Below are positions 7,993-14,161 of a stretch of DNA of 16,064 nt, one piece after another. The stretch is taken from assembly GCA_030432775.1 (NCBI GenBank), contig JAUILO010000045.1, forward strand, positions 1 to 16,064, written 5' to 3'. Each line of letters begins with the position of its first letter. Position 1 is the first letter of the stretch. The position numbers and the translations under genes are program-made. The notes under the pieces are model-generated. The model was given only the letters and a program-made list of their open reading frames with translations, was not told the DNA's origin and did no database searches. Source of the DNA: Alphaproteobacteria bacterium (lineage in GTDB: Bacteria > Pseudomonadota > Alphaproteobacteria > Micavibrionales > Micavibrionaceae).

Positions 7993-8619
7993 TTATGCTG
8001 CTTTATTCAATGTTTGGGCCAAATGTTCATCAGCCTGCTTTAACGCCAGTTCAGCAGCATCAGGCCCCATAGCCACACCCTCGGCGCGAACAAACGAAAT
8101 ATCGCGTAAACCTAAGAATTCAAGGACAGACTTCAAATAAGTTTCCTGAAAATCCATCGCTTTCATTGGCCCTTCGCTATAAGCGCCACCGCGCGCCGAA
8201 ACAATTATAACCTTCTTATCCGCAGCAAGAAGCCCTTCTGGTCCTGTTTCCCCATATTTAAAGGTAAGTCCAGCGCGTGCCACATGATCAACCCATGCTT
8301 TCAATACTGATGGAATACCAAAATTCCACATAGGTGAACCAATCACAACCGTATCGGCCTTTATAAGCTCATCTATTGCTTCATCTGACAATTTAACGTC
8401 ATTCTGCTGCGCTTCATCACGCTGATCAGCAGGCGTAAAGAAAGAAGCTAGCGTTTGCGCACTTAAATGCGGCAACGGGCTATGTGCCAGATCGCGTGTA
8501 ATGACCGTGCTATCAGCATTAGCTTCGCGCAGTTGCGCCACAGTCTTTGCTGTTAATTTGCGTGTGACAGAATTATCCCCTAAAGGACTACTATCTATGT
8601 GTAAAATTGTATGGCTCAT
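7993..8619 (-). CDS. azoR: FMN-dependent NADH:quinone/azo oxidoreductase (azoreductase)
   Basis: Cytoplasmic flavodoxin-fold enzyme of 208 residues, close to the ~200 of E. coli AzoR (AcpD). It reduces quinones by two electrons and azo compounds, with NAD(P)H and FMN. The FMN-phosphate loop SSPLGDNSVTRKL follows the first strand. The isoalloxazine-binding segment SPMWNFGIPSVLKAWVDHV is intact, and SARGG matches the second flavin-contact loop. GGAGGGG lies 4 nt before the ATG, a strong ribosome-binding site. It is first in an operon with the yceI-like gene and divergent from an HxlR-type regulator 102 bp away. In Bacillus, the HxlR/DUF24 regulator YodB represses an azoreductase gene, so the same logic is likely here. 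Confidence 0.95.
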   Translation of the reverse strand: MSHTILHIDSSPLGDNSVTRKLTAKTVAQLREANADSTVITRDLAHSPLPHLSAQTLASFFTPADQRDEAQQNDVKLSDEAIDELIKADTVVIGSPMWNFGIPSVLKAWVDHVARAGLTFKYGETGPEGLLAADKKVIIVSARGGAYSEGPMKAMDFQETYLKSVLEFLGLRDISFVRAEGVAMGPDAAELALKQADEHLAQTLNKAA

Positions 8620-8634
8620 CTCGCCCCTCCATTA

Positions 8635-8680
8635 GTTGTAAAAGTATACTAGATAATATAAAATAATTTAGTATATTTAA
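8635..8680. promoter_or_regulatory. Candidate HxlR operator and divergent promoters
   Basis: The 102-bp gap between azoR and the regulator is very AT-rich. It holds an inverted repeat TATACTA (8645-8651) and TAGTATA (8669-8675) with a 17-bp spacer. The left arm sits in a perfect palindrome AGTATACT (8643-8650), and an extra TAGT stands at 8635-8638. Paired TAGT/ACTA-like half sites suit a dimeric winged-helix regulator. Binding by the adjacent gene product is inference. Confidence 0.45.
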
Positions 8681-8721
8681 AGAAGGCACAAATTATTCAT
8701 ATAGTTACAAAAAGGTAAGTC

Positions 8722-9123
8722 ATGGATCAATCAAGCGATTGCAGAGATAAATTTCCTGAACATAGTGGTGGAATATGCCCTATTCGGGATTTACTTGCCC
8801 GCATTGGCGATAAATGGAGCATGCTTGTCCTTATTGCTCTCTCTCACGCCGATGATGACCGCTTACGCTTTTCAGAAATCATGCGCGAAGTTGACGGCAT
8901 CTCACAACGCATGCTCACCAGTACCCTGCGTCACCTGGAACGCGACGGCATTTTGACCCGCCACGTATTCCCAGAAGTACCACCACGCGTTGAATACGAA
9001 TTAACAGACCGTGGCCGTGATTTGCTTATTCCCGTTAAAGAGCTTGTCACATGGATATCAGATGAATGGCCGGAAATTGAAAAATCTCGCAATGCATATG
9101 ATGCCGCTAAAGCTGCAAAATAA
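8722..9123 (+). CDS. HxlR family winged-helix transcriptional regulator, probable thiol redox sensor
   Basis: DNA-binding regulator of 133 residues. The HxlR signature runs from CPIRDLLARIGDKWSMLVL at 19-37, through LRFSEIMREVDGISQRMLT, to the recognition helix and wing: TLRHLERDGILTRHVF, then PPRVEYELTDRG. Cys19 sits at the conserved position just before the first helix. This is the thiol used for sensing in YodB, HypR and similar members; an extra Cys7 lies upstream. Regulators of this group respond to quinones, diamide or other electrophiles. AAGG precedes the ATG by 6 nt. The gene is divergent from azoR-yceI and is the natural candidate to control that operon and itself. Family assignment is firm; the inducer is inferred. 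Confidence 0.95.
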   Translation: MDQSSDCRDKFPEHSGGICPIRDLLARIGDKWSMLVLIALSHADDDRLRFSEIMREVDGISQRMLTSTLRHLERDGILTRHVFPEVPPRVEYELTDRGRDLLIPVKELVTWISDEWPEIEKSRNAYDAAKAAK

Positions 9124-9157
9124 AGCATTTCTACAATTAAATTTATATGATTACAGA

Positions 9158-9727
9158 TTAATTATCGGTTATCATATCCTGCAGCTTATCCCATATCTGC
9201 GGAAAACTATCATAACCTTCACTTGCCAAAAAATGACCACCGCCCTCAACTTCATAGATCGCGGCATCAATCGAACTCGCTAGTTTCTTTGTCAGCTGCG
9301 GGTCAACAACATCATCATTAAGCGACACATAAACAACGCGCTTTTCAACAATTGATTTAATAACATCCGCATCAAACGCACACCCCTGTATAAAACCGTC
9401 CAATTCAGGAATAGTCGTCAAGATATCTTCAAAACCTGACGCCAGAATAAGGCCGCCAATTCGCGCCCCTCCAAGTCCTGCCAAGAAACACAATGTCGCG
9501 ATACAGCCAAGGCTATGCGCGACGATGTAAGTATTTTCATCTGGATTATTTATCTTATCGGACAAAGTCCGAACCCAGCGCCGCGCATCAGGGTTATCAG
9601 AACGAGGCATTTGCATGATATGCGTGCAACCGCCGGCCTGTTCAACACATTCAGCGAGCCAGCCAAACCAGTTATCCGACGGGACAGCCATATAGCCATG
9701 CACAATATAAACGGTTTTACCCTTCAT
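9158..9727 (-). CDS. RBBP9/YdeN-like alpha/beta serine hydrolase
   Basis: Small cytoplasmic serine hydrolase of 189 residues. The protein opens with a strand and HGYMAVPSDNWFGWL, an RBBP9-like start with the HG oxyanion turn. The nucleophile elbow is AHSLGC, with S72. D139, in SLNDDVVD, is the probable acid, although D138 or D142 could serve. H165, in GGGHF, completes the triad. Spacing and total length agree with the family, which lacks a large lid. I chose the ATG at 9727 because it lies 4 nt after the stop of the upstream gene and starts right before the fold. In-frame starts at 9745 (ATG) and 9763 (TTG) would overlap that gene. No clear Shine-Dalgarno precedes 9727, so translation may be coupled. 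The substrate is unknown. Confidence 0.88.
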   Translation of the reverse strand: MKGKTVYIVHGYMAVPSDNWFGWLAECVEQAGGCTHIMQMPRSDNPDARRWVRTLSDKINNPDENTYIVAHSLGCIATLCFLAGLGGARIGGLILASGFEDILTTIPELDGFIQGCAFDADVIKSIVEKRVVYVSLNDDVVDPQLTKKLASSIDAAIYEVEGGGHFLASEGYDSFPQIWDKLQDMITDN

Positions 9728-9731
9728 AATA

Positions 9732-10424
9732 TCAGGGACGCACATTCGTTTTTTCTGCAACAAGGCTTAGACAAAAACTCATAGCGCTTCGCTCGATCGA
9801 TATCGATGATGTTTGTGCATTTTGAGATGGAATGTACATTTGATGGGATTTAAACTCTAAGTAATACGGAGAGGGAGCATTTCCGACGATAATATTACAG
9901 CTTTGCTTCAACTTCAGCGCTATGTTTTGCATAAACGCCTGTGAACTCGCACCGTGAACTTCTGCATAATCATTATACTCATAGTTTTCCGGCAAATCAG
10001 ACGCCTTTTGCAGGTCTTTATCCATATCTTGCAAAAACTCCTTCTGATTTAAACCACCAAAATCAGGCTCTTTTGACCCTTCATAGACCACACCAAGCAC
10101 ACGATCATGCAGGTAATTCACGGTAAGGCGTTGCCAATCCGAAGGCGCTTCGGGTTTTTGATACAGGCATGACCAGTGATAGCGGCGCGCATATACCCTT
10201 ATTTTATCAAATTTAGGTCGCTCGCGCTCCTCAGCCTTATTCTCGGTACAATTCCACTCCTCGACCTTCAGTCGGTCAATGACCTTATGTACTTCGTCAA
10301 GAGTGCTAGAAAGACCGACACCCTCAATACGCACATCGCTCAAAACATCCTGTGTGGTTCTAGCATTCACAGGTGCTACAAAACCGAAAACACCCAACAA
10401 CAATATCAAAACAATCTTCTTCAT
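9732..10424 (-). CDS. Exported protein of unknown function, cysteine-paired
   Basis: I do not recognise the family. The 230 residues start with a signal peptide: lysines at 2-3, a leucine-rich core, and a likely cut after VNA at 19-21. The mature protein has four cysteines (59, 86, 176, 218), suggesting two disulfides in the periplasm. The segment after the signal, GVGLSSTLDEVHKVIDRL at about 36-53, resembles the short helix opening of small periplasmic proteins with a GMT-x-EEV motif. That is only a resemblance. AAGGTG precedes the ATG by 5 nt. The gene runs into the RBBP9-like hydrolase with a 4-nt gap, so the two form an operon, possibly in an envelope-related task. Confidence 0.75.
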   Translation of the reverse strand: MKKIVLILLLGVFGFVAPVNARTTQDVLSDVRIEGVGLSSTLDEVHKVIDRLKVEEWNCTENKAEERERPKFDKIRVYARRYHWSCLYQKPEAPSDWQRLTVNYLHDRVLGVVYEGSKEPDFGGLNQKEFLQDMDKDLQKASDLPENYEYNDYAEVHGASSQAFMQNIALKLKQSCNIIVGNAPSPYYLEFKSHQMYIPSQNAQTSSISIERSAMSFCLSLVAEKTNVRP

Positions 10425-10589
10425 GATAACACCTTCCCCTTAATCATACTCACTTTAACAAGCCACAAGTCGCAACACACAGTTGACAACAACAACAACA
10501 AATAACGACACAAAGCAACCAAGATCGCCCTGACCGCCATAAGATATGCGTGAATTTAAACGTATTTTCGATTCGTGCGAAGGCTGTTA
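10425..10589. other. Intergenic region with CAA microsatellite
   Basis: Short gap between the tRNA and the exported-protein gene. It contains a run of about five CAA units at 10486-10502. On the minus strand this is a GTT/TTG run upstream of the exported-protein start, within its presumed promoter region. I see no coding region and no clear terminator for the tRNA. Confidence 0.5.
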
Positions 10590-10664
10590 TGGTGCCGCCG
10601 GAGAGAATTGAACTCTCGACCTCGTCATTACCAATGACGCGCTCTACCACTGAGCTACGGCGGC
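10590..10664 (-). tRNA. tRNA-Thr (anticodon GGT)
   Basis: The minus strand folds into a full cloverleaf of 75 nt including an encoded CCA. The acceptor stem GCCGCCG/CGGCGGC has seven perfect pairs. The D stem is GCTC/GAGC. The anticodon stem CGTCA/TGACG encloses loop TTGGTAA, with anticodon GGT at 10630-10632. The T stem GAGAG/CTCTC encloses TTCAATT, and the discriminator base is A. GGT reads ACC and ACT threonine codons. Confidence 0.97.
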
Positions 10665-10686
10665 GAATAATCGTGGTTTATCCCCA

Positions 10687-10735
10687 GACGGACGGACGCT
10701 ACAATAAAAAAGCTAGCCTGTCACGTCCGTTTTTA
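10687..10735. repeat. GACG tandem repeat with inverted CGTCCGT partner
   Basis: Three tandem GACG units lie at 10687-10698. The last part, ACGGACG (10692-10698), pairs with CGTCCGT (10724-10730) across a 25-nt loop, and TTTTT follows on the plus strand. This lies just upstream of the tRNA on the minus strand. Nothing on the plus strand obviously needs a terminator here, so its role is unclear. Confidence 0.4.
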
Positions 10736-10782
10736 CTATATAATTCATCATATTTTCCAAAAAAAGCCATGATTCGGACACA

Positions 10783-10980
10783 ATGATAGACGATAAAGAG
10801 TTTGGGACAGAACACAAAGACTGTCAGACAGATGAAGAAAACTGTGCAGAACCAAAAGTGAGCAACAGAGCAAAATATCGTGCCGATAAGCGAGCTGCTG
10901 CATTGCGGGCAAATTTAGGCCGTAGAAAAGAGCAAAAACGCGGGCAAAAGGAAGCAGACGCGCAGGAGACGGAGCTTTAG
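10783..10980 (+). CDS. Small highly charged hypothetical protein
   Basis: This encodes 65 residues. The first half is acidic with two cysteines (C14 and C21). The second half is strongly basic, with RAKYRADKRAAALRANLGRR and further Lys/Arg. The core ALRANL-x-RRK resembles short alphaproteobacterial proteins that I have seen near murA, which supports it being real. That is recollection, not a search result. The start is weakly supported: there is no clear Shine-Dalgarno, and a 5-codon ATG frame at 10769 ends in the TGA that overlaps this ATG. It precedes dcd by about 160 nt on the same strand. It has no membrane segment and no known function. The basic helix might bind nucleic acid, but that is a guess. 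Confidence 0.6.
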   Translation: MIDDKEFGTEHKDCQTDEENCAEPKVSNRAKYRADKRAAALRANLGRRKEQKRGQKEADAQETEL

Positions 10981-11102
10981 TGCATATCTGATGAGTTCAA
11001 ACTGACCTAAGAGATTTCAAAGGTAATCAAAACTCTACAGATAAACACTAACAACATACCGCAACCAAGCACCGTAAATAAATACTGGGCGCAAATGAAA
11101 AC

Positions 11103-11130
11103 ATAACAAGCGTTAAATAACAGGCGTTAA
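11103..11130. repeat. 14-bp tandem duplication upstream of dcd
   Basis: ATAACAAGCGTTAA (11103-11116) is followed at once by ATAACAGGCGTTAA (11117-11130), differing at one base. The second copy ends directly before GGA of the dcd ribosome-binding site, so the duplication lies in the dcd leader. Confidence 0.75.
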
Positions 11131-11141
11131 GGATAGAAAAT

Positions 11142-11756
11142 ATGCAGGCTCAAGAAAAAAACACAGATACAATCATCAAACCCGAAACATTAGTCGATGC
11201 CATGCCGGGCATTATGCCGGATCACTGGATTCGCCAGCAAGCCGAACAAGGTATGATCGAGCCATTTGTTGAAAAGCAAAAACGCGACGGGCAAATTTCT
11301 TTCGGCCTATCTTCATATGGATACGATTCGCGCTGCTCGGATGAATTCATGATTTTTACCAATGTCGATAACGCCATTGTTGACCCGAAAAACTTTTCAA
11401 ACCAGAGCTTCGTTGAAAGAAAAACAGATATTTGCGTTATTCCGCCAAATAGTTTTGTTCTGACACGCACAGTTGAATATTTCCGTATTCCCGAAGATGT
11501 GCTGGTTGTTTGCTTAGGTAAAAGCACCTATGCACGTTGTGGCCTGATTGTGAACGTCACACCGCTAGAGCCAGGCTGGGAAGGCCATGTAACACTAGAA
11601 ATATCAAACACAACGCCACTTCCAGCAAAGGTTTACGCCAATGAGGGCGTTGCACAGTTCCTGTTCTTCAAAGGCAGCAGCCCGTGTGAAGTTACCTATG
11701 CATCACGCAGCGGTAAATATATGGGGCAAAAAGGCGTGACTTTACCGCGACTTTAG
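11142..11756 (+). CDS. dcd: dCTP deaminase
   Basis: Converts dCTP to dUTP, the precursor for dTMP synthesis; it acts as a cytoplasmic trimer. The core GKSTYARCGLIVNVTPLEP, followed by GWEGHVTLEISNT, is the conserved active-site region. E153 in HVTLE is the equivalent of the catalytic glutamate. MPDHWIR near 25-31 and GYDSR at 60-64 are also typical. The frame gives 204 residues, whereas the usual length is about 184-188; counting from M21 gives 184. I keep the first ATG because AAGGA precedes it by about 8 nt, while M21 has no obvious ribosome-binding site. The extra 20 residues are polar and look unstructured. The gene lies 62 nt upstream of murA on the same strand, with a small hairpin over its stop codon. 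Confidence 0.95.
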   Translation: MQAQEKNTDTIIKPETLVDAMPGIMPDHWIRQQAEQGMIEPFVEKQKRDGQISFGLSSYGYDSRCSDEFMIFTNVDNAIVDPKNFSNQSFVERKTDICVIPPNSFVLTRTVEYFRIPEDVLVVCLGKSTYARCGLIVNVTPLEPGWEGHVTLEISNTTPLPAKVYANEGVAQFLFFKGSSPCEVTYASRSGKYMGQKGVTLPRL

Positions 11757-11774
11757 ATTAAAAACATAGTCGCG
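11746..11774 (+). promoter_or_regulatory. Hairpin over the dcd stop codon, possible attenuator
   Basis: The perfect 7-bp inverted repeat CGCGACT (11746-11752) and AGTCGCG (11768-11774) has a 15-nt loop holding the TAG stop of dcd. What follows is TTATATT, not a clean T-run. It may slow or partly end transcription between dcd and murA, or protect the mRNA end. Confidence 0.4.
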
Positions 11775-11818
11775 TTATATTCCATAACAATAAACTAGCG
11801 CGAGATAGAGAGTACAAT

Positions 11819-13201
11819 ATGTCTGCAGAAGCCAAAATTATATCACTCGCGCAAACCGATGCAGCGCAGATTGCATCTGGATCAACACCAGAATCAGCGA
11901 CCAGCGCCGAAAAATCCGGCATGGATCAAATCAAGGTCAAAGGCGGCAACCGTCTTAACGGCACAATTGAGATCAGCGGCGCAAAAAATGCCGCCCTTCC
12001 GCTTATGTGTGCATGTCTTCTGACGGACGAACCGCTAAACCTGTCAAATGCGCCGACAACGTTGCGCGATATAAGAACATTATCAGCCGTGCTTGAAAGT
12101 CTGGATGTGACAGTTTCCGCTAATCCGGAACTTAAACTGATCAGCTTGAAATCAGAGAAAACAAGCACATGTTACGCCCCATATGATTTGGTGCGTAAAA
12201 TGCGTGCCAGTGTATTGGTATTGGGACCGTTACTTGCGCGCTTTGGTGTTGCAAAAGTATCGCTGCCCGGCGGCTGTGCCATTGGCACGAGACCAGTTGA
12301 TCTGCACCTTAAGGCGCTGGAACAAATGGGAGCAACAATCAAACTCGAAGGCGGCTACATCTTTGCCGAAGCCAAAGACGGCCTGAAAGGTGCTGTAGTT
12401 GAATTTGCCAAAGTTTCCGTTGGCGCAACCGAGAATATTTTAATGGCTGCGACACTAGCCAAAGGAACGACCGTTCTGAAAAATGCAGCCAAAGAGCCGG
12501 AAATTATCGATCTTGGCGAATGTTTGATTTCTATGGGAGCGAAAATTGAAGGTCTTGGCACATCCGAGATCACGATCACAGGCGTTGAAAAACTACCAGG
12601 CACAACACATGCCGTGGTGGCTGACCGCATTGAAACAGGAACATGGATGATTGCCGTTGCGTTAACCGGCGGTGATGTACGCCTGAAAGGCGCAAATATT
12701 GACCACCTGACAGCCCTTGTTGGCCCGCTTGAAGCCGCAGGACTTAAAATTTCGCAAGACGATCAAGACATTCTGGTGAGCCGTAATGGCACTCCACTTA
12801 AAGGCACGGATATTATGACCGAGCCCTACCCGGGCTTCCCGACAGATCTTCAAGCGCAATTCATGACAATGCTGACCCTTTGTATGGGCGCGGGCATGGT
12901 CACCGAAACTATATTTGAAAACCGTTTCATGCATGTTCCAGAGCTTGGGCGTATGGGCGCTGATATCACAACACAGGGCAACTCAGCAATTATTCGCGGC
13001 GTTTCAGGCCTTCGCGGAGCCGAAGTAATGGCGACAGACTTACGCGCCAGTGTTTCGCTTATCCTTGCCGGATTGGTGGCTAGCGGTGAAACCACGATCA
13101 ACCGCATTTACCATCTTGATCGCGGCTATGAAAACATCGTTGATAAACTATGTGCTTGCGGCGCGGATATTGAACGCATTCCTGTAAGCCTTCAGGAATA
13201 A
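11819..13201 (+). CDS. murA: UDP-N-acetylglucosamine 1-carboxyvinyltransferase
   Basis: First committed step of peptidoglycan synthesis: transfers enolpyruvate from PEP to UDP-GlcNAc in the cytoplasm. The two-domain EPSP-synthase fold is intact. Key residues are K56-N57 in GAKNAALP, the Arg in VRKMRASVLVLGP, the catalytic cysteine C153 in PGGCAIGTRP (Cys115 in E. coli; fosfomycin target), the Asp in YPGFPTDLQAQ, and DLRASVSLILAGL near the end. Because Cys rather than Asp is present, the usual fosfomycin-binding site is retained. The frame gives 460 residues, about 34 more than usual; MDQIKVKGG at 35 is the normal opening. GAGAG precedes the first ATG, while M35 has no clear ribosome-binding site, so I kept the longer form. 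The extension is rich in Ala, Ser and Thr and looks disordered. Confidence 0.97.
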   Translation: MSAEAKIISLAQTDAAQIASGSTPESATSAEKSGMDQIKVKGGNRLNGTIEISGAKNAALPLMCACLLTDEPLNLSNAPTTLRDIRTLSAVLESLDVTVSANPELKLISLKSEKTSTCYAPYDLVRKMRASVLVLGPLLARFGVAKVSLPGGCAIGTRPVDLHLKALEQMGATIKLEGGYIFAEAKDGLKGAVVEFAKVSVGATENILMAATLAKGTTVLKNAAKEPEIIDLGECLISMGAKIEGLGTSEITITGVEKLPGTTHAVVADRIETGTWMIAVALTGGDVRLKGANIDHLTALVGPLEAAGLKISQDDQDILVSRNGTPLKGTDIMTEPYPGFPTDLQAQFMTMLTLCMGAGMVTETIFENRFMHVPELGRMGADITTQGNSAIIRGVSGLRGAEVMATDLRASVSLILAGLVASGETTINRIYHLDRGYENIVDKLCACGADIERIPVSLQE

Positions 13202-13222
13202 ACATCTCTCTCATTTAACTCT

Positions 13223-13310
13223 TTTATGCTGATCACTTTATGCGAGCGGCGCTTCATAGACAGCATTTATGCTGATCACTTTATGCGAGCGGCGCTTCAT
13301 AGACAGCATT
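13223..13310. repeat. Perfect 43-bp tandem duplication
   Basis: Copy 1 is 13223-13265 and copy 2 is 13266-13308, identical at every base, with 2 further matching bases. Each unit carries nested inverted repeats: ATGCTG paired with CAGCAT at the ends, TATG with CATA inside, and AGC-GGC-GCT at the centre. Each copy could therefore fold into an interrupted hairpin. It lies 21 nt after the murA stop. No similar unit is visible elsewhere in the window. Confidence 0.9.
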
Positions 13311-13312
13311 AT

Positions 13313-13396
13313 GGGGCACAGATCTATATTAACGAAATATGCCGGGATATGTTGGGCATCTTAGTGGGTTAGTGGGATAAGAGTAGATTGTGCCCC
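13313..13396. repeat. Long-range inverted repeat with internal 8-bp tandem repeat
   Basis: GGGGCACA (13313-13320) pairs with TGTGCCCC (13389-13396), and ATCTA with TAGAT extends the match after a 1-nt bulge. The 68-nt spacer holds TTAGTGGG twice in tandem (13361-13376). The right arm runs into the stop codon of the next minus-strand gene. It may be an mRNA-end structure for one of the two convergent genes. No T-run makes it a classical terminator. Confidence 0.6.
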
Positions 13397-14055
13397 TAAC
13401 CGGCTCTTAGACGCGGACGAAGCGTTTCGATACCACCTTTGGGCACATGGTAAAACCCATCGAATTTCATAAAACTCCCCCAATTTGTGCGTGCCGGATT
13501 AAGAATTTTATCCATATCACGATCATGGAAGGATACACCTTCGTAATTGCCATAGCAGGTCATAGACCAGCGACCATTTTTATCCAGCCGTACGAAGTGG
13601 AAATCGTTATCGATAGCGCCATCAAAACTGCTGGCGGCATGATGAAAGTTTAAAGCGACCAGATAATGATCCGGTTTATATAGCTCGTCGGCCGATTGAA
13701 CCTTCTTCAGGCCATCAACCAAAACGCCCATACGAACAATCTCTTCAAATTCATCAGGGGCTATTGCTTGCTGCATCCGGTAACCAACACGGTTAAATTC
13801 GTCTGCGATCTGGCGGTTTTCGCACATATGGTATGGACGGATATATCCAGGCAACAAACTCTCGCCCACCGCTTCTAGCGCATAACCCATACAATTGGCT
13901 TTTCGTTGCTGGCCATTCCAGAATTCCGGATTAAAATCTGGGTGATCATCAGGATCAAATAACGCAAAGCGCGGATCGGGCGCAAATTGCAACTCCTGTC
14001 CGTGTTCAGAGGTAACATTCACCCACTTTTCTATTATATCCCAAGACGTTGCCAT
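13396..14055 (-). CDS. Predicted papain-like Cys/His protein of unknown function
   Basis: This encodes 219 residues with no signal peptide. The layout suggests a papain-like (NlpC/P60-type) fold. A cysteine heads a helix in ANCMGYAL (C55), and a histidine begins a strand in NDFHFVRLDKNGRWS (H153). It then runs through NPART (186-190) to a closing GFYHVPKG. I recall other proteins with the order NCYAYAL, then DxHxYRxDxxGxWSHK, then DP, then GFFVVPK, which this matches in outline. The third residue of the presumed triad is replaced by N186 in NPA where I would expect Asp. It could be a peptidase, amidase or transferase, or an inactive relative. GAGGG lies 7 nt before the ATG. It sits alone between murA and the UPF0262 gene, on the opposite strand to both. 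Fold and activity are inference. Confidence 0.7.
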   Translation of the reverse strand: MATSWDIIEKWVNVTSEHGQELQFAPDPRFALFDPDDHPDFNPEFWNGQQRKANCMGYALEAVGESLLPGYIRPYHMCENRQIADEFNRVGYRMQQAIAPDEFEEIVRMGVLVDGLKKVQSADELYKPDHYLVALNFHHAASSFDGAIDNDFHFVRLDKNGRWSMTCYGNYEGVSFHDRDMDKILNPARTNWGSFMKFDGFYHVPKGGIETLRPRLRAG

Positions 14056-14161
14056 TGCCCTACCCTCTACATATTCTCAATATTTTTCCGTTCTTCATCA
14101 GGCCTTCAGCCATAACCAAAAAGAGCTTGCCAAACATTTGTGCGATGCAGTAAAATAGAGC

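Noticed and set aside
9124..9157. Terminator between the convergent HxlR and hydrolase genes
   Set aside because: Only a weak AT-only inverted repeat (AATTAA/TTAATT) is present, with no GC stem or clear T-run.
9728..9763. Longer start of the RBBP9-like hydrolase (TTG at 9763 or ATG at 9745)
   Set aside because: Both overlap the upstream gene and add residues before the first strand of the fold. The ATG at 9727 gives a tidy 4-nt gap.
10450..10786. Small proteins spanning the tRNA on both strands, including a PPERIELSTSSLP-type peptide
   Set aside because: This peptide is a well-known false translation across a tRNA gene. The cloverleaf of tRNA-Thr explains the sequence fully.
11819..13201. 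Fosfomycin-resistant MurA variant
   Set aside because: The catalytic Cys (C153 in PGGCAIGTRP) is retained; there is no Cys-to-Asp change.
13223..13310. CRISPR array
   Set aside because: There are only two directly adjacent copies with no spacer between them and no cas gene nearby, so this is a tandem duplication.
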